A program made the position numbers and the translations under genes. From the NCBI GenBank assembly GCA_030636765.1, contig DAOVWI010000010.1:1-24087 (forward strand): a stretch of DNA of 24,087 bases. The letters run 5' to 3'. The DNA comes from Gemmatimonadales bacterium. GTDB lineage: Bacteria > Gemmatimonadota > Gemmatimonadetes > Palauibacterales > Palauibacteraceae. Under the pieces are notes generated by a model. The model searched no databases, was not told the origin of the DNA, and saw only the letters and a list, made by a program, of their open reading frames with translations. Numbering within the stretch: the stretch's first letter is position 1; each line of letters starts with the position of its first letter. Below are positions 1 through 7,904 of this stretch, piece by piece.

Positions 1-18
1 CAGTTGCGAAAGCAACTG
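1..18. other. Perfect hairpin with GAAA tetraloop
   Basis: The first 18 bases read CAGTTGC-GAAA-GCAACTG, a perfect 7-bp stem closed by a GNRA-type tetraloop. It is not followed by a T-run; the next bases are GC-rich. It lies at the window edge, so it may be the end of a larger RNA structure or of an upstream gene. Bases 19-121 are pyrimidine-rich, and I see no recognisable gene in them. Reading frames open from the window edge on the plus strand end at stops at about 56 and 79, so a C-terminal fragment of an upstream gene cannot be excluded. Confidence 0.4.
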
Positions 19-151
19 TCGCGCGCGGCCGCACCCCATTACTCGGACAGGCTCTTAGCCCGCCGCCGGCACGAAGCCTGATCCCCTTGGCTGATTCCCG
101 CTCCTTCTCCTGCCGAGGGTCGTGGAGCCGGGGGTGGGGGTCGTGAGCCGG

Positions 152-1717
152 ATGCGGACGGACATCCTCGTGGCGGGAAGCGGCATCGCCGGGCTGACCT
201 TCGCTCTCAAGGCCGCCGAGTACGCCGACGTGATGGTGGTCACGAAGAAGGGTCGGGTGGAGTCCGCCACCAACTACGCCCAGGGCGGCGTCGCCGCGGT
301 GTTCGGCCGGGACGACGCGTTCGACCTGCACGAGGGAGATACGCTCGAGGTCGGTGCCGGACTCTGCCACCGTAGGGCTGTACAGGAGCTGGTCAGGGAG
401 GGGCCGGACCGTGTGCGCGAGCTCATCGAGTGGGGCGTGCGGTTTAGCCAGGAGGCCGGGGGGTTCTCTCTCGGCAAGGAGGCGGGGCACAGCGCCCGCC
501 GAATCGTGCACGCAGAGGATCTGACGGGACGCGAGATCGAGCGCGCCCTCCTCGCTGCGGTCGCCGCGCAGCCGCGCATCCAGATGCTCCAGGACCACTT
601 CCTTTGGGATCTCACGGCCGCCACGGATCCGAGAACGCTGCGCCCGCGGTGTGGTGGCGCACTGGTCCTCGACGTCTCGGCGGAAAGCTGGATCGAGGTG
701 GAGTGCCGCGTCGTGCTGCTCGCCACGGGCGGATCGGGCCGGTTGTATCGCCACACGACGAACCCCGAGATCGCTACGGGCGACGGAATCGCGCTCGGCT
801 GGGAGGCGACGGCGGCTGTCGCGAACCTGGAGTTTGTCCAGTTCCATCCGACCGCCCTCTATCCGGCGGGCGAGCAGGCGTTTCTGATCTCGGAAGCGGT
901 GAGAGGAGAGGGGGCCGTCCTGAGATCCCAGGACGGTGAGGCCTTCATGGAGCGGTATCACCCGGCGGCGTCGCTCGCCCCGAGGGACGTGGTCGCCCGG
1001 GCGATCGACGCCGAGATGAAGGTTCGGGGGGATCCGTTCGTGCTCCTCGACCTGAGCGATCTCGATGCCGAGAGAGCACGCGCCCGCTTCCCGAACATCT
1101 TCCGGGTGTGCGCCGAGCGCGGAATCCGGCTTCCGGAGGAGCCGATCCCCGTCGTGCCCGCGGCACACTATCAGTGCGGCGGGCTGTTGACGGATTGGGA
1201 CGGGCGGACTTCGCTTGCCGGCCTGTACGCCGCCGGTGAGGTCGCGTGCACGGGTGTGCACGGGGCGAACCGTCTGGCGTCCAACTCGCTGCTCGAAGCG
1301 GTCGTGTACGCGGAGCGAGCGGCGCGCCGCGTCGAGGCGGACCTCGCGGCGTTGGAAGAGGCGCCCCGGCCGGTCCGGGAGCACCTGCCGGGCTTGCGGA
1401 AGGAGGGCGAGGATCCGGCTCCGATCGAGGAGCGGGTGCGCGATCTGATGTGGGAGGAGGTATCCATCGTTCGCTCCGACGAACGGTTGGCCCGTGCCCG
1501 CGTTGAGCTGGATCGGTTGGGCAAGCTTCCGGTGGGTCGGGATGGCACGGCCGCGGGCGCCATGTACTCGCGGCAGGTGGAGTTCATGCGAGAGGTTGCC
1601 CGTCTGATCGTGAGATGCGCTCAGCGACGGCGCGAGAGCCGAGGCCTCCACTTCACGGAGACCTATCCGTACCGAGACAGCGAGCGCTACCTACGTGACA
1701 CCGTTTTGGCGCGATGA
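152..1717 (+). CDS. nadB: L-aspartate oxidase
   Basis: Cytoplasmic FAD enzyme that oxidises L-aspartate to iminoaspartate, the first step of de novo NAD synthesis; NadA would use the product. The protein (521 aa from ATG 152) begins with the dinucleotide-binding motif GSGIAGL (residues 9-15). It carries the family's active-site segments: QFHPTAL (His232), APRDVVARAI (Arg278), AAHYQCGG (His339) and ASNSLLEA (Ser379). These sit at a near-constant offset from E. coli His244, Arg290, His351 and Ser389 as I remember them. The C-terminal helical domain of the succinate dehydrogenase/fumarate reductase flavoprotein family is present. The start is uncertain: GTG 122 (531 aa) and GTG 143 are in frame and have purine-rich DNA upstream, while ATG 152 starts directly before the FAD fold. 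nadA and nadC are not in the window. It is first in a tightly packed plus-strand block, and its stop lies inside a 24-bp tandem repeat. Confidence 0.95.
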   Translation: MRTDILVAGSGIAGLTFALKAAEYADVMVVTKKGRVESATNYAQGGVAAVFGRDDAFDLHEGDTLEVGAGLCHRRAVQELVREGPDRVRELIEWGVRFSQEAGGFSLGKEAGHSARRIVHAEDLTGREIERALLAAVAAQPRIQMLQDHFLWDLTAATDPRTLRPRCGGALVLDVSAESWIEVECRVVLLATGGSGRLYRHTTNPEIATGDGIALGWEATAAVANLEFVQFHPTALYPAGEQAFLISEAVRGEGAVLRSQDGEAFMERYHPAASLAPRDVVARAIDAEMKVRGDPFVLLDLSDLDAERARARFPNIFRVCAERGIRLPEEPIPVVPAAHYQCGGLLTDWDGRTSLAGLYAAGEVACTGVHGANRLASNSLLEAVVYAERAARRVEADLAALEEAPRPVREHLPGLRKEGEDPAPIEERVRDLMWEEVSIVRSDERLARARVELDRLGKLPVGRDGTAAGAMYSRQVEFMREVARLIVRCAQRRRESRGLHFTETYPYRDSERYLRDTVLAR

Positions 1718-1790
1718 AGGCCGCTCACCCTGGCGTGATGAAAGTCGCTCGGCCTGGCGCAACGAAGCCGCTCGGCCTGGCGTGAGATGG
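1707..1790 (+). repeat. Imperfect 24-bp tandem repeat
   Basis: Three and a half copies of a unit beginning TGGCGYRAYGAA lie at 1707-1730, 1731-1754, 1755-1777 (one base short) and 1778-1790 (partial). The array covers the nadB stop codon, fills the gap after nadB and runs into the start of the methyltransferase gene at 1787. In one plus frame the unit reads WRDEGRSP, WRDESRSA, WRNEAARP, but the 23-base copy breaks that phase, and no start with good coding signal supports a peptide. It looks like local slippage or duplication at a gene junction. A role in translational coupling or mRNA structure is possible but unsupported. Confidence 0.75.
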
Positions 1791-2539
1791 TCTCCGAGGC
1801 GAGCGACCCGACGTCCGCCGAGTGGTTCCGCTCCTGGTTCGGGGAGGAGTACCTGCGCCTCTATCCCCATCGAGATGAGCGGGAGGCGGCCCAGGCGGTC
1901 CGGCTCTTTCTCGACGTGGCCGGCCGGCCGAGCGGACGCGTGCTGGATCTGGCCTGCGGTGCTGGCCGGCATCTCCGTGAGCTGCGCCGCACCGGTATCG
2001 AGGCCGTGGGGCTCGATCTCTCCCGGGCGCTGCTGGCTCGCGCCCGGTCGGCGAGTCCGCCCTTCCAACTCGTGCGTGGGGACATGAGATGGCTGCCGTT
2101 CGTGGATGCATCGTTCTCGGCCATCATGAGCTTCTTCACCTCCTTCGGCTACTTCGCCGCAGTGGAGGACGATCGGCGAGTGGCAGGTGAGATCCGACGA
2201 GTCCTGGCCGACGGGAGGCCGTATCTGCTCGACTATCTGAACGCGACGTTGGTCGTCGATACGCTCGTCGCCGAGGAGAGCCGGGAGGTGGAAGGCCGTC
2301 GAGTCAGCGTCACCCGCAGCATCGAGGGCCGCACGGTCGTGAAGCGAATCGAGATCGCGGACGCCAAGGGGGGAGAGCCCGCCGCCTACATGGAGCGGGT
2401 CCGCCTGTACACGCCGGACGAGCTCGAGAGCTTGCTCGGGGCGGTGGGGCTCATCCCCACTCACCGATTCGGGGATTATACGGGCGGGCGCTTCGTTCCT
2501 TCCTCCAAGCGGCTCCTCATTCTGGGAAGGGCCGAGTGA
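1787..2539 (+). CDS. Class I SAM-dependent methyltransferase
   Basis: A 250-aa protein with a Rossmann-type methyltransferase fold. Motif I is VLDLACGAGRHLREL (about residues 47-61), followed by the acidic-loop segment VGLDLSRALLARA, a motif II/III region DMRWLPFVDASFSAIMSFFTSFGYF and a C-terminal segment (YTPDELESLLGAVGL) typical of Methyltransf_11/25-like enzymes. The substrate cannot be read from the sequence. ATG 1787 is the first in-frame start; it directly follows the tandem repeat and lacks a convincing ribosome-binding site. The stop overlaps the bshC start (GTGA), so the two are probably translationally coupled. A link to thiol metabolism is a guess from this neighbour only. Confidence 0.85.
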   Translation: MVSEASDPTSAEWFRSWFGEEYLRLYPHRDEREAAQAVRLFLDVAGRPSGRVLDLACGAGRHLRELRRTGIEAVGLDLSRALLARARSASPPFQLVRGDMRWLPFVDASFSAIMSFFTSFGYFAAVEDDRRVAGEIRRVLADGRPYLLDYLNATLVVDTLVAEESREVEGRRVSVTRSIEGRTVVKRIEIADAKGGEPAAYMERVRLYTPDELESLLGAVGLIPTHRFGDYTGGRFVPSSKRLLILGRAE

Positions 2540-4182
2540 GCGGAGGCCTGCGGATCGTGCGTCGCCCGTTCGGCTCGGAGGGCTCGCTGGGTGCTCGGTA
2601 CGCCGCGGGAGACAAGGCCGTGATCGCCCTTCTCGCGTCCACGACGCCACACGGCGTGGCGTCAGGGCTGGTCGCGCCCGAGGCGGCAGAGCGTCGCTGT
2701 GACCGGCGCATCGATCCGGAGGTGTTCCACACCTCATCCCGGGAGGCCGCGCGAAAGCTGAAGACCGTTCTGAGCGGCGACGGCGCTTTCGTTACGACGG
2801 GCCACCAGCCGTGCCTCCTGCTGGGCCCGCTCTACGTGCTGTACAAGGCGCTCACGGCGATCGAGGTGGCGGCCCGGCTCGAGAGCCGCCTCGGGATTCC
2901 CGTTCTGCCCTTGTTCTGGGTGGCTTCCGACGACCACGACTGGGATGAGGTGGGAAGGACATGTCTCATCGACACGACGAACGCTCTCCGCCGATTCCGC
3001 CTGGAACCGCCGCCGGGCCGCGCCGGGCGCTCGGTTGGAGAGTCTGTGCTCGATGAGCCCATCCGGTACCTCATGTCTGATATTTGGCAAGCCGTGCCTC
3101 AGTCTGAGTTTATCACTGATTATATGAAGTTGTTTGAAGATGCTTACCGGCCGGGCAGGTCCATCGGAGAGGCGTTCGGCATCGCGCTCGAGGGAACCCT
3201 GCAGGGAAGGGAACTGGTCTGGCTGGACGCGGCGGAGGCCCGCGTGAAGGCGGCCCTGGCTCCGATGTATCGCCGAGCTCTGCTGGAGGCCGCGGAGGCT
3301 GAATCCGCGGTCGTGGCTGGGACCGAGCGGGTGCGAAGCGCCGGCTTCGAAGCCCAGCTGGCGGTGCCGGCCGGCGCGAGCAACGTCTTCTATGACGACG
3401 GTACGGCGCGTCAACGGGTGTACGTCGAGGGCCGCTCCGCTCGGATCGGGCGGAGCGGGCCGGAAAGACCACTTGACGATCTGATCGCGGAGCTCGACGA
3501 GCGACCGGAAGCGTTCGGACCGAGCGCCGCGCTCCGTCCGGTGGCGGAATCGTGCCTTCTTTCGGTGGCCGCCACGGTTCTCGGTCCGTCGGAAATTGGC
3601 TATTGGGCGCAGCTGCCGGATCTCTTCGCGTGGGCGGGCCTGGAGGTGCCTCGTGTCGTGCCGCGAACGGGATGGAGCGTCGTGGAGGCCAAGGTGGCCA
3701 AGGTCCTCGACTCGCTGGCGGCGCGGCCGGAGGATCTGAGCGACGGGGGTGTGGCGCTTGCCGGACTCACCGTCCGGGCGGGACGTCCCGACTCGGTAGC
3801 CCGGACGCTGGCCGACCTGCAGATGACGCAGGAGGAGGCGTTCGACTCGGTGGCCCTGGCCCTGGCCGAGGAGATCCCGGGAATCCGCGCGACGGCGGAG
3901 AAGGCGCGGGCCGGAGCGCGCAAGGCCGTTCGGCAGCTGGAGCGCGCGGTGGATGGGAGCGTGCGGGAGCGGCAGAGCGTTCTTCGTGGGCAGATCGAGA
4001 AGGCGGCGCTCCACCTGTTCCCGGACGGAGTGGCGCAGGAGCGGGTGATGAGCCCGATCTACTACCTTGCTCGGTATGGCACGGAGTTTCTTGACCAGCT
4101 GGATCGGGAGGTCCGGGGCGAGGTAGAAGAGTACGTTGCCGGCCCGGGCCGTGGGCTCGGGTCCGCTGATCCGGCTACCTGA
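2536..4182 (+). CDS. bshC: Bacillithiol biosynthesis cysteine-adding enzyme BshC
   Basis: The 548-aa length fits BshC, the enzyme held to add cysteine to glucosaminyl-malate in the last step of bacillithiol synthesis. Diagnostic stretches are VTTGHQPCLLLGPLYVLYKA (about residues 84-103), IPVLPLFWVASDDHDWDEV (about residues 120-138) and the C-terminal coiled-coil region followed by MSPIYYLARYG. These belong to the family's nucleotidyltransferase-like core and long helical insertion. The GTG start at 2536 overlaps the methyltransferase stop by 4 bases. BshA and BshB homologues are not in the window and must be elsewhere if the pathway is complete. Codons 181-203 (3076-3144) are strikingly AT-rich at third positions (14 of 23) compared with the rest of the gene, although the encoded residues (PQSEFITDY, FEDAYRPG) fit the family. 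This suggests recombination or constraint at DNA/RNA level rather than protein divergence. Confidence 0.92.
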   Translation: MSGGLRIVRRPFGSEGSLGARYAAGDKAVIALLASTTPHGVASGLVAPEAAERRCDRRIDPEVFHTSSREAARKLKTVLSGDGAFVTTGHQPCLLLGPLYVLYKALTAIEVAARLESRLGIPVLPLFWVASDDHDWDEVGRTCLIDTTNALRRFRLEPPPGRAGRSVGESVLDEPIRYLMSDIWQAVPQSEFITDYMKLFEDAYRPGRSIGEAFGIALEGTLQGRELVWLDAAEARVKAALAPMYRRALLEAAEAESAVVAGTERVRSAGFEAQLAVPAGASNVFYDDGTARQRVYVEGRSARIGRSGPERPLDDLIAELDERPEAFGPSAALRPVAESCLLSVAATVLGPSEIGYWAQLPDLFAWAGLEVPRVVPRTGWSVVEAKVAKVLDSLAARPEDLSDGGVALAGLTVRAGRPDSVARTLADLQMTQEEAFDSVALALAEEIPGIRATAEKARAGARKAVRQLERAVDGSVRERQSVLRGQIEKAALHLFPDGVAQERVMSPIYYLARYGTEFLDQLDREVRGEVEEYVAGPGRGLGSADPAT

Positions 4183-4183
4183 A

Positions 4184-4195
4184 CCTATGCATAGG
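4184..4195. other. 12-bp perfect palindrome between bshC and the next gene
   Basis: CCTATGCATAGG is perfectly self-complementary and lies in the 18-base gap between the bshC stop and the ATG at 4201. Its A/T-rich core stands out in this GC-rich context. It could be a small operator-like dyad or chance; no regulator can be assigned. Confidence 0.35.
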
Positions 4196-4200
4196 CTCCG

Positions 4201-4500
4201 ATGACGCTCTTTTGGGCCCTCATGGTCGTTGCTCTGATCTTGCTCATCCCGCTTCTGGCGATCGTGATCGATTCGCAGATCGGCCAGGCGCTCGCCCGGC
4301 GGATCGCGCGCGAATCACCTCCTGGTGAGCTGGAAGCGCGTGTCGACGCGCTGCAGGGCGAGATGGAGTACCTGACGCAGTCGGTGGAGGGTCTGCGCGA
4401 GGAGACCGTGTTCATCCGGGCTCTGGTAGAGGGAAAGGAGCGGCCGCGCGAAGCGCTGCCTCCGGGAGGAGAGCCCGCTTCGCACGACTCGGGTGACTGA
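4201..4500 (+). CDS. Small membrane-anchored coiled-coil protein
   Basis: A 99-aa protein of unknown function. Residues 2-25 form one strongly hydrophobic segment (WALMVVALILLIPLLAIVI) that looks like an N-terminal membrane anchor. Residues about 41-75 are a charged heptad-like helix (LEARVDALQGEMEYLTQSVEGL), predicted coiled coil, followed by a short Pro/Glu-rich tail. The architecture resembles PspB-like or divisome-accessory small proteins, but I recognise no specific family. Its stop overlaps the murJ start by 8 bases, so it is coupled to the lipid II flippase gene; an envelope role is an inference from that. ATG 4201 is the only sensible start before the membrane segment. Confidence 0.8.
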   Translation: MTLFWALMVVALILLIPLLAIVIDSQIGQALARRIARESPPGELEARVDALQGEMEYLTQSVEGLREETVFIRALVEGKERPREALPPGGEPASHDSGD

Positions 4501-6049
4501 GCGCGCCCGTCGACCGGGCGCGAATGCGGTGTCAGTCGGCGCCGGGATCCTCGTCAGTCGTCTTACGGGGTTTCTCCGCGACCTCATCATCGCACGCTAC
4601 TTCGGCACCACGATCGCGGCCGACGCGTATGCGGCCGCCCTGAAGATCCCCAACATCCTGCGGAACCTGCTGGGGGAAGGCTCCCTCTCGGCGGCGTTCG
4701 TCCCGATCTACAGCTCCCTGCTGGAGGATCCGGAGGCCGGGAGGCAGGAGGGGGGCCGAGTCGCTCGCGGCGTGTTGGGACGGCTCATCCTGATCGCCGG
4801 CCTGACGTCCGGCGTAGGCGTCATTCTCGCGCCCTGGCTGACGCGGGCGGTGGCGCCGGGATTCGACCCCGCCGCCTCGGAATTGACGACGGAGCTGGTG
4901 CGCATCCTCTTCCCGATGGCCGGCGTGATGATCATCGCGGCCTGGTGCCTCGGGGTGCTGAACAGTCACCGCCGCTTCTTCCTGCCGTTCGCCGCACCCG
5001 TGCTCTGGAACCTGAGCCAGGTGGCCGGCCTCATCCTCGGAGCCCGTTTCGGATGGAAGCCGCTCATCCACGTTCTCGCCTGGTCGACTCTGGCTGGAAG
5101 CCTTCTGCAGCTCGGCGTGCAGCTGCCGACCGCCCGGCGCCTGGCCGGCTCGCTCCGGCCGGCCCTCGCGCGAGGGCTGGAGCCGGTCCGGCGGGTGATG
5201 CGCAACATGGTTCCGGTGGCGGCCAGTCAGGGGATCTTTCAGCTTTCGAGCTTCGCGGACGTGCTTCTCGCGAGCTTTCTGCCGGCCGGTGCCATCGCGG
5301 GCCTCTACTACGCTCAGCGGCTGGCGTACCTTCCGCTCAGCTTGTTCGGGATCTCCGTGGCGACGGCGGCGCTTCCGGAGATGTCTCGCGAGTCGGCGGC
5401 CGCCGCCCTGCGCCCGCGGCTGGTGAACAGCTTCTTCCAGATCCTCTTCTTCGTCCTCCCGGCCGCCGTCGCCCTCGGCCTGTTCGGAGACCTGGCCGTT
5501 CGGGTCCTGTTCCAGCGGGGCGCGTTCGGTGTCGAGAGCACGAGTCTGGTGAGCGGCATCCTCATCGCCTACGCCGTCGGTCTCGTGGCCTCGAGCTCGG
5601 TGAAGCTCTTCGCCGGCGGCTTTCACGCGATGCAGGACACGCGGACACCGATGCGCTTCGCGGTCGTCTCGGTCATGGTGGGCATCGCGCTCGGTGCGTC
5701 GGCGATGCTGGCGATGCGCGCCCGCGGGTACGGGGCCCTCTCGGCGGCCGGGCTCGCCCTGGGGGGAGCAGTGGGAGCCTGGCTGAACCTCGTGCTCCTC
5801 TGGTCCGCGCTGCAGCGACGGGTGGGAGTGCTCCTCGATCGAGATGCGGTGGTGCCGCTTCTCCGCGTTTGTCTCGGGGCGGCGGCAGCCGGCGTGGTCG
5901 GGTACGGTGCCCGGGTGCTGCTGGCCGGCCGGTTTCCCGAAGAGACGACCCTCGGTGCCGCCGCGGTCTTGGCCGGAACGCTTGTCGCGGCGGGGGTAGT
6001 CTACGTGGCGATCGTTCGGAGACCTCCCCACCCGGTCGCTCATGACTGA
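4493..6049 (+). CDS. murJ: Lipid II flippase MurJ (MviN family)
   Basis: A 518-aa polytopic inner-membrane protein of the MOP exporter superfamily that translocates lipid-linked peptidoglycan precursor to the periplasmic face. The N-terminus shows the MurJ signature: GILVSRLTGFLRDLIIARYFG, then DAYAAALKIPNILRNLLGEGSLSAAFVPIYS. Around 13-14 hydrophobic segments follow, with further family blocks such as YYAQRLAYLPLSLFGISVATAALP (about residues 268-291) and VRVLFQRGAF. The GTG start at 4493 overlaps the upstream small-protein stop by 8 bases, and the end overlaps uvrC by 8 bases. Length and motif order are normal. Confidence 0.96.
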   Translation: MTERARRPGANAVSVGAGILVSRLTGFLRDLIIARYFGTTIAADAYAAALKIPNILRNLLGEGSLSAAFVPIYSSLLEDPEAGRQEGGRVARGVLGRLILIAGLTSGVGVILAPWLTRAVAPGFDPAASELTTELVRILFPMAGVMIIAAWCLGVLNSHRRFFLPFAAPVLWNLSQVAGLILGARFGWKPLIHVLAWSTLAGSLLQLGVQLPTARRLAGSLRPALARGLEPVRRVMRNMVPVAASQGIFQLSSFADVLLASFLPAGAIAGLYYAQRLAYLPLSLFGISVATAALPEMSRESAAAALRPRLVNSFFQILFFVLPAAVALGLFGDLAVRVLFQRGAFGVESTSLVSGILIAYAVGLVASSSVKLFAGGFHAMQDTRTPMRFAVVSVMVGIALGASAMLAMRARGYGALSAAGLALGGAVGAWLNLVLLWSALQRRVGVLLDRDAVVPLLRVCLGAAAAGVVGYGARVLLAGRFPEETTLGAAAVLAGTLVAAGVVYVAIVRRPPHPVAHD

Positions 6050-7904
6050 GCCCACGGCCCGAGAGAAGCTGACGCGCCAGGTGGCTCGGCTGCCCAGCGT
6101 CGCCGGAGTATACCTGTTTCGGGATGACCGGGGCCGCGTGCTCTACGTGGGAAAGGCGAAGTCGCTGGGTTCCCGCGTGCGGAGCTATCTCCGGGCGGAC
6201 CGGGACCCGTCCCCCAAGCTTCGCGATCTCGCCCGGCACATCGCCGCCGTCGAGACCTTCGTGCTTGACTCGGAGTCGGAGGCTCTTCTTCTCGAGTGGA
6301 ACCTCATCCGGGAGTATCGACCGCGCTTCAACATCCAGTTTCGCGACGACAAGAGCTATCCCTATGTCCGGGTGACCGTGGGAGAGCCTTTCCCGAGGGT
6401 TCAGGTAACGCGCCGAATCGTGCGTGACGGGAGCCGGTACTTCGGACCGTTCACGAACGTGGGCGCGATGCGAAGCGCGCTGCGGACGATCAAGGAGCTG
6501 TACACCGTGCGAAGCTGCCACTACGCGCTGATGCGCGAGCTCCCGCGTCGGCCATGCCTCGATTACCACATCGGCCGCTGCAAGGCCCCGTGCGCGGGCT
6601 ATCAGTCCGAGGACGAGTATGGGGTGATGATCGACGAGATCCTCGAGGTCCTGGGCGGCAGAACGGGCGCCGTGCGCAGGAGTGTCCGCGGGCGCATGCG
6701 GAAGGCCGCCGAGGAGATGGATTATGAGCGGGCCGCCGAGCTCAGAGACGTGCTGAGCGGTCTCGAAGCGATCGAGCGGCGGCAGGTGGCGATCGATCAC
6801 CGCGGAGGGGACCACGACGCCGTCGGGTTCGAGCGGAGCGGTGAGTTGGCTTGCGGCGTCATTCTGAGGGTCAGGGAAGGGCGCCTGCTGGGTCGGGACG
6901 TGCACTTCCTTCGGAACGTGAGCGGGGAGGACGATGCCACGCTCACGGCCGCGCTGGTGAGTGGGCACTACATGCGGCGGCAGGACCTTCCGGCCGAGCT
7001 TCTCGTGCCCGTGGACTTCTCGGACCGCGAGCTGATCGAGGAGCACCTGGCCGGGCGGCGGGAGGCGGCGGTTCGCATCCGCATGCCGAAGCGAGGGAGG
7101 AAACGCCAGCTCGTGGAGCTGGCTGCTTCCAACGCGGCCGAGCACCTTCGGGAGGAATGCCTGCGTTCGGGCACGGCGGTCGTGGACGAAGGCGGTGACG
7201 AGGTGCCGGAGCCGGCCAGGCGCCTGGCCGAGACGTTCGAGCTTCCCGCTCCGGCGCGAACGATCGTGTGCTTCGACATCTCTACGCTCGCCGGATCCGC
7301 GTCGGTGGGAAGCGCCGTTTGGCTGCAGGATGGGAAGCCGAAGGTAGACGAGTACCGGCGCTTCCGGATCCGAGAGGTACCGGACGGAGAAACCGACGAC
7401 TACGCGATGATGCAGGAGGTGGTCGGACGGTACTTCGATCGGCGCGTGCGGGAGGGCAGGGGACTTCCCGACCTCGTGCTCGTGGACGGAGGTCGAGGCC
7501 AGCTCGGTGCGGCGCTCCAGGCGATGGAGGCGGCCGGCGTGTCGGACCTTCCCGCCATCGCACTCGCCAAGCGAGCGGAGGAGGTGTACCGGCCGTCGGA
7601 GGTCGAACCGGTGCGGCTGGATCGCCGGGACCCGGGCCTGCACTGGCTTCAGCGAGCCCGCGACGAGGCACACCGATTCGCGCTCGGTTACAACCGCACG
7701 CTTCGGCGCCGGCGCACCCTGCGCTCGCGGTTGTCGGAGATACCGGGCGTCGGCCCGGCGAGGGAGCAGGCGCTCCTAAGGAGGTTCGGCAGCGTGGAGG
7801 CGCTCCTCGCCGCCTCGGTAAAGGAATTGGAAGCCACTCCGGGTGTCGGTCGGAGCACGGCGGCGCGCATCCACGCGAGCCTGACATCGGGCGAGGGGCC
7901 GTGA
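6042..7904 (+). CDS. uvrC: Excinuclease ABC subunit C
   Basis: UvrC makes both incisions in nucleotide excision repair after UvrAB loads at damage. The 620-aa protein has the complete domain order. A GIY-YIG nuclease is N-terminal (GVYLFRDDRGRVLYVGKAK, about residues 19-37). A Cys cluster follows (RPCLDYHIGRCKAPCAGY, about residues 167-184), then the UVR motif for UvrB contact (about residues 210-243). The RNase H-like nuclease carries the likely catalytic triad Asp412 (FDIS), Asp482 (VDGGRGQL) and His544 (DEAHRF). A tandem helix-hairpin-helix domain is C-terminal (SEIPGVGPAREQALL and ATPGVGRSTA). ATG 6042 overlaps murJ by 8 bases, and the stop is shared with the next small gene through GTGA. 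Confidence 0.97.
   Translation: MTEPTAREKLTRQVARLPSVAGVYLFRDDRGRVLYVGKAKSLGSRVRSYLRADRDPSPKLRDLARHIAAVETFVLDSESEALLLEWNLIREYRPRFNIQFRDDKSYPYVRVTVGEPFPRVQVTRRIVRDGSRYFGPFTNVGAMRSALRTIKELYTVRSCHYALMRELPRRPCLDYHIGRCKAPCAGYQSEDEYGVMIDEILEVLGGRTGAVRRSVRGRMRKAAEEMDYERAAELRDVLSGLEAIERRQVAIDHRGGDHDAVGFERSGELACGVILRVREGRLLGRDVHFLRNVSGEDDATLTAALVSGHYMRRQDLPAELLVPVDFSDRELIEEHLAGRREAAVRIRMPKRGRKRQLVELAASNAAEHLREECLRSGTAVVDEGGDEVPEPARRLAETFELPAPARTIVCFDISTLAGSASVGSAVWLQDGKPKVDEYRRFRIREVPDGETDDYAMMQEVVGRYFDRRVREGRGLPDLVLVDGGRGQLGAALQAMEAAGVSDLPAIALAKRAEEVYRPSEVEPVRLDRRDPGLHWLQRARDEAHRFALGYNRTLRRRRTLRSRLSEIPGVGPAREQALLRRFGSVEALLAASVKELEATPGVGRSTAARIHASLTSGEGP

Noticed and set aside
30..85. Remnant of an insertion sequence before nadB
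   Set aside because: A few bases recalled IS-like ends, but there are no terminal inverted repeats, target duplication or transposase frame.
19..121. NAD-sensing or other riboswitch upstream of nadB
   Set aside because: No conserved riboswitch core could be recognised by eye; only the edge hairpin is clear.
4532..6055. Long minus-strand open frame opposite murJ (and similar ones at 1691-2737, 2734-4014, 5673-7673)
   Set aside because: These are mirror frames caused by GC-rich codons. Their translations are low-complexity in Arg, Pro, His and Glu, with no motifs, and they oppose well-supported genes.
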